A DNA stretch of 64,000 bases from Sphingosinicella microcystinivorans (lineage in GTDB: Bacteria; Pseudomonadota; Alphaproteobacteria; Sphingomonadales; Sphingomonadaceae), in assembly GCF_027941835.1 (NCBI RefSeq), contig NZ_CP116005.1:682001-746000 (forward strand), read 5' to 3'. The notes beneath the pieces were generated by a model that saw only the letters and a list, made by a program, of their open reading frames with translations, was not told the DNA's origin and did not search any database. The position numbers were made by a program, and so were the translations under genes. Shown here one piece after another: positions 15,756 through 24,881 of the stretch (within the stretch, counting starts at the first letter, position 1; each line of letters starts with the position of its first letter).

Positions 15756-15837
15756 TGTCTTCCCCTTCGCGGGCTGGCGGGCCGGAGCCCGCCGCATAGG
15801 ATTTTCGGACGAAACGCTGAGCGAAACGCGCGCGGCG

Positions 15838-16227
15838 TCAGACGCGGCGGCGCTTCGGCGGACGCACGCCGTTGTGCGGGATCGGCGTCACGTCGCGGAT
15901 CGCGGTGATCTGGAAGCCGACCGCCTGCAGCGCGCGGAGCGCCGACTCGCGGCCCGAACCCGGACCCCGGACCTCGACCTCCAGCGTGCGGACGCCGTGC
16001 TCGGCGGCCTTCTTGCCGGCGTCTTCCGCAGCGACCTGCGCGGCGTAAGGCGTCGACTTGCGGCTGCCCTTGAAGCCCATCGTGCCGGCCGACGACCAGG
16101 CGATCGCATTGCCCTGCGCGTCCGTGATGGTGATCATGGTGTTGTTGAAAGAGGCGTTCACATGCGCGACGCCCGAGGTGATGTTCTTGCGCTCGCGCCG
16201 TTTGATGCGAGCCGGTTCCCGTGCCAT
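15838..16227 (-). CDS. rpsK: 30S ribosomal protein S11
   Basis: The 129-residue protein has the S11 core [20 protein letters not shown], the [13 protein letters not shown] loop and the C-terminal [18 protein letters not shown]. It lines the mRNA platform and helps form the decoding site. Lies 24 bp after rpsM and 82 bp before rpoA. Confidence 0.97.
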   Translation of the reverse strand: MAREPARIKRRERKNITSGVAHVNASFNNTMITITDAQGNAIAWSSAGTMGFKGSRKSTPYAAQVAAEDAGKKAAEHGVRTLEVEVRGPGSGRESALRALQAVGFQITAIRDVTPIPHNGVRPPKRRRV

Positions 16228-16251
16228 TTCGAATAGCTCCCTTTTGCTCGC

Positions 16252-16620
16252 TTATTTCTTCTTGCCGGCGATCGGCTTCGCCTTGCCCTTGCGGGTGCGG
16301 GCATTCGTGTGCGTGCGCTGGCCGCGGACCGGAAGCCCCTTGCGGTGGCGAAGGCCGCGATAGGACGCGAGGTCCATCAGGCGCTTGATGTTCATCGACG
16401 TCTCGCGGCGGAGGTCGCCCTCGACCGTGTGGTCGCGGTCGATCATCTCGCGGATCTGGATGACCTCCTGATCGGTGAGGTCCTGAACGCGGCGCTCGGC
16501 CGGGAAGCCCAGCGTCGAGCAGATCTTCGCAGCGGTGGTACGGCCGATGCCGTGAATGTAGGTAAGGGCAATCACGACGCGCTTGTTGGTCGGGATGTTG
16601 ACGCCCGCAATACGTGCCAC
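16252..16620 (-). CDS. rpsM: 30S ribosomal protein S13
   Basis: The 122-residue protein starts at GTG 16620 ([20 protein letters not shown]). It contains [14 protein letters not shown] and a basic C-terminal tail ([20 protein letters not shown]) that contacts tRNA. First gene of the alpha operon. In the usual spc-alpha arrangement adk lies directly upstream; here about 8 kb of unrelated genes intervene, and a near-consensus promoter lies in the gap. Confidence 0.97.
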   Translation of the reverse strand: MARIAGVNIPTNKRVVIALTYIHGIGRTTAAKICSTLGFPAERRVQDLTDQEVIQIREMIDRDHTVEGDLRRETSMNIKRLMDLASYRGLRHRKGLPVRGQRTHTNARTRKGKAKPIAGKKK

Positions 16621-16752
16621 AGACGGTTCTCCTAGCTCCACAGGCCGCGTGGGCGCGCGGGCCTATCTCAAAGCGTGAAACCCCAATGAACACACAAAAC
16701 CGGCGAGCACGCGTTTGCGCCGCCGGAATGCGATACACTCGGGATGCGCGGG

Positions 16753-16780
16753 AGATAGGAGCCGAATCGCCCCGTGTCAA
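16753..16780 (-). promoter_or_regulatory. Sigma-70-type promoter of the alpha ribosomal operon
   Basis: On the minus strand TTGACA (16780-16775), a 16-bp spacer and CTATCT (16758-16753) lie about 130 bp upstream of rpsM. A promoter is needed here because rpsM is cut off from the spc operon. Confidence 0.65.
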
Positions 16781-16806
16781 GCGGACGGTGCCCGAAATCC
16801 GCGAAG

Positions 16807-17370
16807 TCAACGCCGTTTCGGCACGGTCCAGAAATACACCATGCGGCCGTCGACGTCCGCCGTGGCTTCCGGCTCCCAGTCGCCCATGCGGAAGGCGTGG
16901 CTGACGATGCGGGTGCCGGGCTTCAGCTCCTTCAGCAGGCGCGGCCGCAGCTTTTCGTTGAGCGAATCGAGAAGATAGAGCGTGACGACGGTCGCATCGC
17001 TGAAATCCGCCTTGAACAGGTCTTCCTGCCGGAACGTCACCTCGTCCGTGACGCCCGCCTCCTCCGCGTTCGCGCGCGCCTCGCTGATCCGCTCGGGGTC
17101 GATGTCGATGCCGACGGCCCTGATCTCGAAGCGCTTCGCCGCCGTGATGGGGATGCGCCCGTCGCCCGAGCCGAGGTCGTAGAGCACGTCGCCGTCCTTC
17201 ACCGCCGCCATCTCCAGCATCTTGTCGACCACGTCGGGCGGCGTCGGCACGTAGATCACGTCGGGCGTGCGCGCCGCCTGCGCCTCTGCGGCGGCGGCAG
17301 GCGGCGCGGCAGACAGGGCGGCAATCGGCAGGGTGCCGATCAGGATGGCACCGGCGATCGTCCATTTCAT
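16807..17370 (-). CDS. Exported class I SAM-dependent methyltransferase-like protein
   Basis: The 187-residue protein has a signal peptide (MKWTIAGAILIGTLPIAALS to AAAA, about 1-28). A Rossmann methyltransferase core follows, with the glycine motif VLYDLGSGDGRIPI (about 62-75) and the acidic residue VGIDIDPERI that binds the SAM ribose. A secreted SAM-binding fold is odd, since SAM is cytosolic; such proteins (PVPTPPDVVDKMLEMA type) are common in bacteria but uncharacterised as far as I know. Its ATG overlaps the permease stop (ATGA), so the two are co-translated. Confidence 0.82.
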   Translation of the reverse strand: MKWTIAGAILIGTLPIAALSAAPPAAAAEAQAARTPDVIYVPTPPDVVDKMLEMAAVKDGDVLYDLGSGDGRIPITAAKRFEIRAVGIDIDPERISEARANAEEAGVTDEVTFRQEDLFKADFSDATVVTLYLLDSLNEKLRPRLLKELKPGTRIVSHAFRMGDWEPEATADVDGRMVYFWTVPKRR

Positions 17371-18713
17371 CGGTCGGGTTCCTTTCCAGCGCCGCGGAAG
17401 ACGAGAAGCAGCACGCCGCCCGCGGCGAGGACGGCGATACCGGCGAGGGCGCCCCAGCCCGTGTAGGTCACGCTCGACCAGAGCATGTAGAGGCAGGTGA
17501 GGCAGAACAGCGCGGGCGTCAGCGGATAGAGCGGCACGCGGAACGGCCGCGGCGCGTCCGGCTCCCGCGCGCGCAGCACGAACAGCGCGAGCCCCGTGAG
17601 CAGCAGGAAGAACCAGAAGACGGGCGCGGTGTATTCGACGACGAGCGTGAAGCCGTCGCGCGCGAAGGCCCCGGCGAAGACCAGCAGCAGCGCGGTCGCG
17701 CCCTGCGCGAGGAGCGCGTTGCCCGGCGTGTCGCGCGCCGCCTCCCAGCGGCCGAGCCAGCGGAACGCCGGGAACTCCCGCCCCAGCGCGCAGCTCGTCC
17801 GCGCGCCGGTGATCGCCGTGGCGTTCGCCGAGGTGAGCGCGGCGACCGCGATGAGCAGGCTGACGATCACCGCGCCGCTGCCCCCGAACGCGCGGCGCAT
17901 CACCTCCGCCGCGACCGCATCGCTCGCCGCCATGCCGCCGAGGCCGAGCGCCTTCAGGAAGGCGATGTTGACGAGAAGATAGAGCACCGTGACGATGCCG
18001 AGGCCGATGATCATGATGCGGCCGATGCGCCGCCGGTCGCCCCTCACCTCCGCCGAAACGTAGGCCGCCTCGCTCCAGCCGCCGTAGGTGAGCAGCACGA
18101 AGACCAGCATCAGGCCGAGCGTGCCGCCGCCTTCGGGCGGCGGCACGGTGCTTTCCGGCGGCGCGAGCGCGAGGCCCGCGACAATGACGAGCGCCAGGCC
18201 GAGCACCTCCGCGAGCGTCAGCCAGCGCTGCGCGCCCGCGCCGAAACGCACGCCCGCCCAGTTGAGCGCGGTGACGCCGACCACGGCGAGCGCGGCGTAG
18301 ACGGCGGACGTGGCGGGGCCGAAGCCGCCGATGCCCGCGAGATAATCGCCGACGATATAGGCGAGGAGCGCGATCGAGCCGGTCTGGATCACCGCGAGCC
18401 GCGCCCACGCATAGAAGAAGGCGAGCCGCCGCCCGAAGGCGCGGCCGAGGAAATGATAGTCGCCGCCCATGTTCGGCCACGCCGACGCAAGCTCGGCATA
18501 GCAGAGCGCGCCGATCATGGAGATGAGCCCGCCCGCGACCCAGACGAGGAGCAGCGCCGCCTCGCTGCCCGCCGCGCCCGCCACGACGGACGGCGTGCGG
18601 AAGATGCCCGCGCCGACGACGATCCCCACGACGAGCGCAAGCAGATCGCCCGGCCCGAGCGTCGCTTGCGGCAGCGCGAAGCGCGGCGAGAGGCGCGTGT
18701 CATGTCGGTTCAC
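17367..18713 (-). CDS. Amino acid/polyamine (APC) family permease
   Basis: The 448-residue inner-membrane permease has about twelve hydrophobic segments. The APC helix 1 motif VVGIVVGAGIFRTPSVVAG (about 25-43) is followed by LISMIGALCYAELASAWPNMGGDYHF. The start was set at GTG 18713 (VNRHDTRLSPRFALPQATLG); the frame extends upstream through the intergenic region without conserved features. Substrate is unpredictable from sequence. Divergent from the MFS gene and coupled to the exported methyltransferase-like gene downstream. Confidence 0.88.
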   Translation of the reverse strand: MNRHDTRLSPRFALPQATLGPGDLLALVVGIVVGAGIFRTPSVVAGAAGSEAALLLVWVAGGLISMIGALCYAELASAWPNMGGDYHFLGRAFGRRLAFFYAWARLAVIQTGSIALLAYIVGDYLAGIGGFGPATSAVYAALAVVGVTALNWAGVRFGAGAQRWLTLAEVLGLALVIVAGLALAPPESTVPPPEGGGTLGLMLVFVLLTYGGWSEAAYVSAEVRGDRRRIGRIMIIGLGIVTVLYLLVNIAFLKALGLGGMAASDAVAAEVMRRAFGGSGAVIVSLLIAVAALTSANATAITGARTSCALGREFPAFRWLGRWEAARDTPGNALLAQGATALLLVFAGAFARDGFTLVVEYTAPVFWFFLLLTGLALFVLRAREPDAPRPFRVPLYPLTPALFCLTCLYMLWSSVTYTGWGALAGIAVLAAGGVLLLVFRGAGKEPDR

Positions 18714-18904
18714 GGGGCAAGCGCCATCAGGACTTTCCGGAAGCGGCCGATGGCAAGGGAACGACAGGCGGGGCGCACGGTTCCCCGGCGCCGGAAAAGC
18801 ATCGTCATATACGCGGCTTGCATCAACGGTTGACGGACGGCGGCGGGCGCTCCATCGGCACGGGACGGGGAGAGCAACAAGATCGGACAAGGGGGGGCCG
18901 CCGC

Positions 18905-20179
18905 ATGGCCGACAAGACCAAGCTGCCGCCATCGACGCGGCGCGTGCTGACGGCGAGCCTCGTCGGCACGGCGGTGGAGTTCTACGACTTCTACATCTAC
19001 GTGACGGCGGCGGCGCTGGTGTTCGGGCCGCTGTTCTTCCCGGCCGAATCGCCGTCCGTGCAGCTCATGATGTCCTACGCGAGCTTCAGCATCGCGTTCA
19101 TCGCGCGGCCGCTCGGCGCCAGCGTGTTCGGGCATTTCGGCGACCGCATCGGGCGCAAGTCGACGCTCGTCGCCTCGCTGATGCTCATGGGCGGATCTAC
19201 GCTCGCCATCGCCTTCCTGCCGACCTACGAGACCGCCGGGTGGATCGCGCCGCTGCTGCTGTGCATCCTGCGCTTCGGGCAGGGCTTCGGGCTCGGCGGC
19301 GAATGGGGCGGAGCGGCGCTGCTCGCGGTGGAGAACGCGCCGCCCGGCTGGCGCGGCCGCTTCGGCATGTTCCCGCAATTGGGCGCGCCCGTGGGCTTCA
19401 TCGCGGCGAACGGCCTGTTCCTGATCCTCGGCCTGACGCTGACGCCCGAAGAGTTCTTCGCGTGGGGCTGGCGGCTGCCGTTCCTTGCCAGCGTCGTCCT
19501 CGTCGGCGTCGGCCTGTGGGTGCGCCTCAAGCTCACCGAGACGCCCGCCTTCGCCGCGGCGATGGAGCAGGGACCGCCGCCGCGGGTGCCGCTCGCGCAG
19601 CTTTTCCGCCACCACTGGCGCGAGACGCTGGCCGGCACGTTCACCGTCGTCTGCTGCTTCGCGATCTTCTACCTCGCGACCGCGTTCGCGCTCGGCTACG
19701 GCACGACCACGCTCGGCATCGCGCGCGAGACGTTCCTCTCCATCCTGCTCGGCGCGATCCTGTTCATGGCGATCGGCATCCTGATCGCGGGCTGGCTTTC
19801 GGACGTGAAGACGCCGCGCCTGATCCTGATGGCGGGGTGCGTCGGCACGGTGCCCACAGGCCTGCTGCTCGCGCCGCTGATGGAAGGCGGCGCGCTGCTG
19901 CCGATCTTCCTGTTCCTGTCGCTGGCGCTGCTGATGATGGGGTTCGTCTACGGGCCGCTCGGCGCCTTCCTGCCGAGCCTGTTCCCGGCGCGCGTGCGCT
20001 ACACGGGCGTGTCGATGGCGTTCAACGTCGGCGGCATCCTCGGCGGCGGGCTCGCCCCCAACATCGCGCAGGCGCTCGCCGACCGGGGCGGGCTCGCCCC
20101 GGTCGGGCTTTATCTGGCAGGCGCCGCGCTGGTGAGTTTCATCGGGCTGCTGATGGTGCGGCCGACGGACACGCCCTGA
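18905..20179 (+). CDS. MFS transporter, metabolite:proton symporter family
   Basis: The 424-residue twelve-helix transporter resembles the ProP/ShiA/KgtP group. TAVEFYDFYIYVTAAALVF is the family's first helix, and FGHFGDRIGRKSTLVASLML carries the loop 2-3 MFS motif (GDRIGRK). FGQGFGLGGEWGGAALLAVE is the conserved helix 4-5 region. It should import a carboxylate or zwitterionic solute with protons. Start ATG 18905 is preceded by a GGGGGG-rich stretch and gives the normal N-terminus. Convergent with the TonB receptor gene across a large inverted repeat. Confidence 0.9.
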   Translation: MADKTKLPPSTRRVLTASLVGTAVEFYDFYIYVTAAALVFGPLFFPAESPSVQLMMSYASFSIAFIARPLGASVFGHFGDRIGRKSTLVASLMLMGGSTLAIAFLPTYETAGWIAPLLLCILRFGQGFGLGGEWGGAALLAVENAPPGWRGRFGMFPQLGAPVGFIAANGLFLILGLTLTPEEFFAWGWRLPFLASVVLVGVGLWVRLKLTETPAFAAAMEQGPPPRVPLAQLFRHHWRETLAGTFTVVCCFAIFYLATAFALGYGTTTLGIARETFLSILLGAILFMAIGILIAGWLSDVKTPRLILMAGCVGTVPTGLLLAPLMEGGALLPIFLFLSLALLMMGFVYGPLGAFLPSLFPARVRYTGVSMAFNVGGILGGGLAPNIAQALADRGGLAPVGLYLAGAALVSFIGLLMVRPTDTP

Positions 20180-20180
20180 T

Positions 20181-20290
20181 GTGTTCTCCCCTCCTCTTCA
20201 GGAGAGGAGCCGGGGGTGGGGACTATCCACGCACGCGGCGTCCGGCAGAACCGCCCCACCCCAAACCCCTCCCCTGAAGGAGAGGGGCTT
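20181..20290. repeat. Large imperfect inverted repeat between convergent genes (REP/BIME-like)
   Basis: CTCCTCTTCAGGAGAGG (about 20189-20205) with CCGGGGGTGGGG beyond it is mirrored by CCCCACCCC and CCCCTCCCCTGAAGGAG (about 20254-20281). This gives arms of about 30 bp, each itself a hairpin. It fills the space between the ends of the MFS and TonB receptor genes, can terminate both, and looks like a dispersed palindromic element. Confidence 0.7.
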
Positions 20291-20294
20291 TCTT

Positions 20295-22382
20295 CTACAG
20301 ACGCGCCCTGAGGCTGGCGAAGAAGCTGCGGCCCGGCTCCGGGAAACCGTCGGTGAGCTGGTAGGTCTCGTCGAACAGGTTGCGCGCGCCCACCCCGAGC
20401 GTGACGTTGTCCATCACGTCGAAATCGACGCGGAGGTTGGCGAGCACGTGGCTGCCGGTCTTGTAGTAGCGCGTACCCGGCGTGTTCACCGTCCAGCGGC
20501 TCGACGCGATGTCGACGTTCGGCACGACGTGGAGGCGCGAGACCGGCGACCAGTCCGCCCACACGAACGCCTTGTGCGTCGGCACGCCCGTGGGCCGGAA
20601 CGCGGCGTTCGAGGGATCGTCGAGATCGCGGTGCGTCCACGTGTAGTTGGCGCCGAGGCCGAGTGTGTCGCCAAGGCGCGCATCGAGCGACAGCTCGACG
20701 CCGTAATAGTCGCCCTTGCCGAGGTTGCGGCTCTGCGTGACCGCCTGCGGATCGCAGACGCCGGGCGCGGTGCAGACCTCAATGACCGTGGGGAAGGCCA
20801 CGATGACGTCGGTGACGCGCGAATAGAACAGCGCGCCTTCCGCCGTCACGCCCCCGAAGCGGCGGCTGCCGCCGACCTCGAAGCTGGTGGCGCGTTCCGC
20901 CTTCAGGTCCGGGTTCGAGGTGGCGCCGCCGAAGCGCGAGCTGAAGCGTTCGAACACGGTGGGGAAGCGCGCGCGCGACGAGATGCTGGCGTGGAGGCGC
21001 GTCGCCTCGTCCGGCGTCCAGACGAGCCGGCCCTGCCCGTTCACCGCGCTGCTGTTGCGGATCGGATAGGAGAACAGGCGATTGCCCGGAAGGCCGGGGA
21101 CGGCGCCGTATTCCTCCGCGCGCTTCAGGTCGCGCCAGTCGTAGCTGGCGCCGGCCGTGAACGTGAGCGTCGGCGACAGCGCGAGGCGGTTCTCGACGGC
21201 GACGCTCCACGTCTCCTCGAGGTTCTCCTGATCGGGCTCCCACGTGCCGGCCGGGAAGACCTGCTGCGTCTCGATATGCTTGTCGCGGCGGTAGTGCGCG
21301 GCGACGCTGAGGCCGTAGCTGTCGGTGAGGTCGACGTCGAGCTGCGCCGAGCCGCCCCACGCGGTGTCGTCATACGGGCTGTTGAAGGCGCGCGGGCGCG
21401 TCTGCGCGGTCTGTGTCGCATCGTCGAAGGAACGGAGCAGGTTCTTGAGCCTGTTGCGGTAGGCGCGCGTCTTCAGCGTGGCGTTGTCGCCCAGCGCCGT
21501 CGTCGAGAGGAAATAGATGCTTTCCACGTCCCACTGCGGCCACGACCAGTTGCGCTGCGTCGCCGTGTCGGTGACGTGCAGCGGCGCGTTCTTCGCGCCT
21601 TCCTGCCGCGTGTAGCTGATCGAATACTCGTCGGTGGCGTTCGGCGTGAAGCCGAGCTTCACGTTGACGCGCCAGTCCTCCGTGCGCGTGAACTCGCGCT
21701 CGCCGCCGTCCTCCACGGAACCCGCCGCGGGCTCATAGCCGCCGGGCAGGTCCCAGTGATCCCGGAAATCGCGCGTGTAGGAGCCCTGCGCATACCATTT
21801 CTCCTGCCGCGTGCCGATGAGCGCGAAGACGTTGTAGCCCGCGTAGTCGGCGTCGCGGTCCAGCGACAAAGTGCCGCGCGCCTCGGCCTCCAGCGCCTTC
21901 GTCGGCTTGCGGGTGACGAGGTTGACCGCGCCGCCCATCGCGCCGGGACCGTCGAGCACCGAGGCGTAGCCCTTCGCCACCTGAACCTCGGCGATGTCGG
22001 GCGTGAGGAAGCGGCCGTAATCGAGGCGGTTGTCGGCGGGGAGGTAGACGCGGACGCCGTCGATCGAGAGCGGCACCTGGAAACGATCGAAACCGCGCAC
22101 GAAGATCAGCCGCTCGTTGCGCGAGCCGCCGCTGTTCGAGGCGGAGACGCCGGGCATCAGGCTGACCGCCTCGTCGAGCGTGGTGCGGTTGAACGTGTAG
22201 ATCGCCTCCGACGACAGCGTCGAGGAGGCGATGGCGATGCCCTCCTGCACGGGCGCGGTGACGATGATCTGACCGAGCGCGAAGGCGCTGCCTTCCGCCT
22301 GCGCATCGGCAGCCGGTTGCGCATGAGCGGAGGCGATGGCGACGGGGGCCGCCGAAACAGCCAGAATGCTTAGAAAACGCAT
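20295..22382 (-). CDS. TonB-dependent outer-membrane receptor
   Basis: The 695-residue protein has a signal peptide (MRFLSILAVSAAPVAIASAHAQ) and a plug domain. The plug shows IIVTAPVQEG, DEAVSLMPGVSASNSGGSRN, FVRGFDRFQVPLSIDGVRVY and GPGAMGGAVNLVTRKP. A 22-strand barrel ends in the aromatic motif FFASLRARL. It imports a metal chelate or other bulky ligand using TonB energy. The ligand is not evident: the divergent exported-protein and peroxidase genes and the nearby ModE-like regulator suggest a metal. The divergent gap (22383-22478) probably holds both promoters. Confidence 0.92.
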   Translation of the reverse strand: MRFLSILAVSAAPVAIASAHAQPAADAQAEGSAFALGQIIVTAPVQEGIAIASSTLSSEAIYTFNRTTLDEAVSLMPGVSASNSGGSRNERLIFVRGFDRFQVPLSIDGVRVYLPADNRLDYGRFLTPDIAEVQVAKGYASVLDGPGAMGGAVNLVTRKPTKALEAEARGTLSLDRDADYAGYNVFALIGTRQEKWYAQGSYTRDFRDHWDLPGGYEPAAGSVEDGGEREFTRTEDWRVNVKLGFTPNATDEYSISYTRQEGAKNAPLHVTDTATQRNWSWPQWDVESIYFLSTTALGDNATLKTRAYRNRLKNLLRSFDDATQTAQTRPRAFNSPYDDTAWGGSAQLDVDLTDSYGLSVAAHYRRDKHIETQQVFPAGTWEPDQENLEETWSVAVENRLALSPTLTFTAGASYDWRDLKRAEEYGAVPGLPGNRLFSYPIRNSSAVNGQGRLVWTPDEATRLHASISSRARFPTVFERFSSRFGGATSNPDLKAERATSFEVGGSRRFGGVTAEGALFYSRVTDVIVAFPTVIEVCTAPGVCDPQAVTQSRNLGKGDYYGVELSLDARLGDTLGLGANYTWTHRDLDDPSNAAFRPTGVPTHKAFVWADWSPVSRLHVVPNVDIASSRWTVNTPGTRYYKTGSHVLANLRVDFDVMDNVTLGVGARNLFDETYQLTDGFPEPGRSFFASLRARL

Positions 22383-22478
22383 GATATTTGCCCTTCTTAT
22401 CGAACGCGATCGGCGCTATTCAGTCCCCACCACTGTATCCGGCGATATATAGCTCTGCACCGGGAAGGAAAGATCAAA

Positions 22479-22991
22479 ATGTCACGACTGCTCATCATCG
22501 CGGCCGTTCTCGCGCTGTCTTCCGCCGCGAACGCGCAGGAAGCGACGGAATGCCGCACGGAGACGCCCGTACTGCCGGCGGAACTGGCGGGATGGAACAC
22601 GCAGGGAACCGCCACGGCCGCGGCCGATGCGAAGGCGCTGAAATCGGCCACGCTGGCGCTGGGCACGCGCGTCGACGCCGCGCTGAAGCCGACGCGCGAG
22701 ATCCGCTACCTCGCCCGCCCCGAAAAGCCGGGCGGATCGGTGAGCTATGGCGGCATGTTCAGCTTCAACGCCGACACCGACGGCATCTACCGCGTCGCGC
22801 TCGGCTCCGCCGCGTGGATCGACGTGCTGAAGGGCAGGACCGCCGTCACGTCGTCCGATCACGGGCATGGGCCGGCGTGCTCGGGCATCCGCAAGATGGT
22901 CGATTTCCCGCTGAAGGCCGGACGCTACACGTTGCAGATCGCGGCGAACGGCGAGAGCACGGTGGGGGTGATGGTGGCGCGCCTGCCTTGA
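22479..22991 (+). CDS. Exported protein of unknown function linked to the TonB receptor
   Basis: The 170-residue protein has a clear signal peptide (MSRLLIIAAVLALSSAANAQ). The mature part is probably beta-rich and contains two cysteines (ATECRTETP, GPACSGIRK) and SSDHGHGPACSG, whose histidines and cysteine might bind metal. I know no family name. It is divergent from the receptor gene and coupled (TTGA overlap) to the di-heme peroxidase, so a periplasmic part in handling the same ligand is likely. Confidence 0.75.
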   Translation: MSRLLIIAAVLALSSAANAQEATECRTETPVLPAELAGWNTQGTATAAADAKALKSATLALGTRVDAALKPTREIRYLARPEKPGGSVSYGGMFSFNADTDGIYRVALGSAAWIDVLKGRTAVTSSDHGHGPACSGIRKMVDFPLKAGRYTLQIAANGESTVGVMVARLP

Positions 22992-23977
22992 GCGCGCTGG
23001 TCCGCGTTCTCCTGCTGCTCGGTCTCGCGGCGAGCGCGGCCGGCGCGGCGCCCGCGTGGCGCTGGTCGCTGCCGGACGGCGTCATGCCCCCGCCGGTGCC
23101 CGCCGACAACCCGATGTCCGCCGCCAAGGTCGCGCTCGGCCGGCGGCTGTTCTACGAGGCCGACCTCTCGATCGACGGCACCCTGGCCTGCGCCTCGTGC
23201 CACGCGCAGAAGCACGGCTTCGCGGACAGCATCCCGACGCGCCCCGGCGTGAACGGCGACCCCGGACGCCGCAACGCGCCGGGGCTCGCGAACGTCGGCT
23301 GGCTGCCCTCGCTCACCTTTGCCGACCCCGCGCTCACCACGCTGGAAGCGCACGCCGTGGTGCCGCTGTTCGGCGAGCGGCCGGTCGAGATGGGCATGAA
23401 GGGCGCGGAGGCCGAGCTGGTGCGGCGGCTGGCGCGCGACGCCTGCTACGTGCGGATGTTCCGCGCGGCGTTCCCCGAAACGCGGGGCGCGATCACGGTC
23501 GACGCGGCGGTGAAGGCGCTCGGCGCGTTCCAGCGCAGCTTCGTTTCGTTCGACACGCCGTGGGACCGCCACCGGCAGGGGAAGGCCGCGCTGCCCGACG
23601 CCGCGGCACGCGGCGCGCGGCTGTTCCACGGAGAGGCAGGCTGTGCATCCTGCCACGCCGGGCCGAACTTCACCGACGGGCGCTTCCATGCCGTGCTGCC
23701 CGTCGGCGACGACCACGGGCTCGGCGAGACGACGGGCCGCGCCGAGGACGAAGGCCGCTTCCGCACGCCGGGGCTGCGCAACGTCGCGCTGACCGCGCCC
23801 TACCTGCACGATGGCCGCGCCGCGCACCTTGCCGACGCGATCACCGCGCACAACAAACCGATACCGGCGCAGGACATGGACGACCTCGTCGCCTTCCTGA
23901 ACGCGCTGACCGACCGGGGCTTCGTGTCGGACCCCCGGCTTTCGCTTCCGGACCGCGCCTGCGGCAAGCGGCTGTAG
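22988..23977 (+). CDS. Di-heme cytochrome c peroxidase / MauG family protein
   Basis: The 329-residue periplasmic protein has a signal peptide (SALVRVLLLLGLAASAAGA) and two heme c motifs: CASCHAQKHGF (about 58-62) and CASCHAGPNF (about 220-224). The family's TPGLRNVALTAPYLHDGR lies near the C-terminus. Members reduce peroxide with cytochrome c electrons or, like MauG, oxidise a protein partner. The start TTG (22988) overlaps the upstream TGA (TTGA), giving a short but good signal peptide. Followed by the convergent ModE-like gene 6 bp on. Confidence 0.9.
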   Translation: MSALVRVLLLLGLAASAAGAAPAWRWSLPDGVMPPPVPADNPMSAAKVALGRRLFYEADLSIDGTLACASCHAQKHGFADSIPTRPGVNGDPGRRNAPGLANVGWLPSLTFADPALTTLEAHAVVPLFGERPVEMGMKGAEAELVRRLARDACYVRMFRAAFPETRGAITVDAAVKALGAFQRSFVSFDTPWDRHRQGKAALPDAAARGARLFHGEAGCASCHAGPNFTDGRFHAVLPVGDDHGLGETTGRAEDEGRFRTPGLRNVALTAPYLHDGRAAHLADAITAHNKPIPAQDMDDLVAFLNALTDRGFVSDPRLSLPDRACGKRL

Positions 23978-23983
23978 GCCGGT

Positions 23984-24361
23984 TCAGGGCTCGTCCGGCT
24001 GCGATTCGTCGCGGATGAGGCTGATCAGCGTCTTGTACGACACGTCATCGGTGACGGCGGCGAGCTTCGCTTCGAAGGCGCGGTAGGTTTCGAGCACGGT
24101 GCGGCCGAAGGGCGTGAGCCGCGCGCCCTTGTCGCGCCCGCCGCCCGCGATGGTCTCCACGACGCGCGCCTTCCAGCAGCGGTTGAGGCTGTCGACGAGC
24201 AGCCACGTGCGGCGGTAGCTCATGCCCATCGCGCGGCCCGCCGCCGAGATCGAGCCCTCGCGGTCGATGGCCTCGAGGAGATCGGCCTTGCCGGGACCGA
24301 TCGCGGGCTCGCCGCCGCGGAAGATCTGCGCCTTGAGCTTGAGCCTGCCGATGATCGCCAT
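23984..24361 (-). CDS. ModE-like winged-helix regulator lacking the molybdate-binding domains
   Basis: The 125-residue protein corresponds to the N-terminal DNA-binding domain of ModE: KADLLEAIDREGSISAAGRAMGMSYRRTWLLVDSLN (LysR-like winged helix) followed by GGGRDKGARLTPFGRTVLETYR. The C-terminal Mop domains that bind molybdate in E. coli ModE are absent, so it may be a constitutive binder or may sense metal differently. The start was set at ATG 24361 (MAIIGRLKLKAQIF). Seven bp after the SRPBCC gene and convergent with the peroxidase gene. Confidence 0.88.
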   Translation of the reverse strand: MAIIGRLKLKAQIFRGGEPAIGPGKADLLEAIDREGSISAAGRAMGMSYRRTWLLVDSLNRCWKARVVETIAGGGRDKGARLTPFGRTVLETYRAFEAKLAAVTDDVSYKTLISLIRDESQPDEP

Positions 24362-24368
24362 GCCCGCC

Positions 24369-24881
24369 TCAGTCCGGCTTCGGGAACAGCGCGGCGAGGC
24401 GCGCGAGCTGTTCATCGAGGACGGCGCCGACGGCGGGCGCGGTCGCCGCCATGTCGAAGCGCGCGTGCCCGCCGACGACGTAGGTCTGCGTGATCTCGGT
24501 GCCGCCCTCGACGGGCTTCAGGGTCCACGTCAGCGTCGCGGCCAGCCCTTCCGACTGGAGCGGCCCGAGCCCGCCGGCGAGACGCAGCGCCTTGCCGGAC
24601 ATCACCATCACGGCGCGCATGTGCTCGACCGAGCCGCCGTCCGCCAGCGTTTCGCAGAAGCAGCCGCCCGCCCTCGCATCGAGCGTGAAATTCCCCGCCT
24701 TGCCGGAATAGCTGTGCGCCGGGCTCCAGTAGCGCGCGGGCGCGACGAGCGCGGCCCACACCGCATCCGGCGCGGCGGCGGCGACGGCCCTGTTCTCGAC
24801 GACGAAACCGGCTTCGCCGACCTTCACGTCCGCAGCGGCGGGCGCGGCGGCCAGCATGAGCGCAGGCAGAATGAAGCGCAT
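24369..24881 (-). CDS. Exported SRPBCC (START-like) domain protein
   Basis: The 170-residue protein has a signal peptide (MRFILPALMLAAAPAAA). The SRPBCC hydrophobic-cavity fold is visible as VVENRAVAAAAPDAVWAALV, then the Trp-rich turn and LTWTLKPVEGGTEITQTYVV. The fold binds lipids or other hydrophobic ligands; the ligand here is unknown. The paired cysteines in GGCFCETLAD are unusual. It lies 43 bp after adk on the same strand and is followed by the ModE-like gene, so read-through from the spc operon is possible. Confidence 0.8.
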   Translation of the reverse strand: MRFILPALMLAAAPAAADVKVGEAGFVVENRAVAAAAPDAVWAALVAPARYWSPAHSYSGKAGNFTLDARAGGCFCETLADGGSVEHMRAVMVMSGKALRLAGGLGPLQSEGLAATLTWTLKPVEGGTEITQTYVVGGHARFDMAATAPAVGAVLDEQLARLAALFPKPD

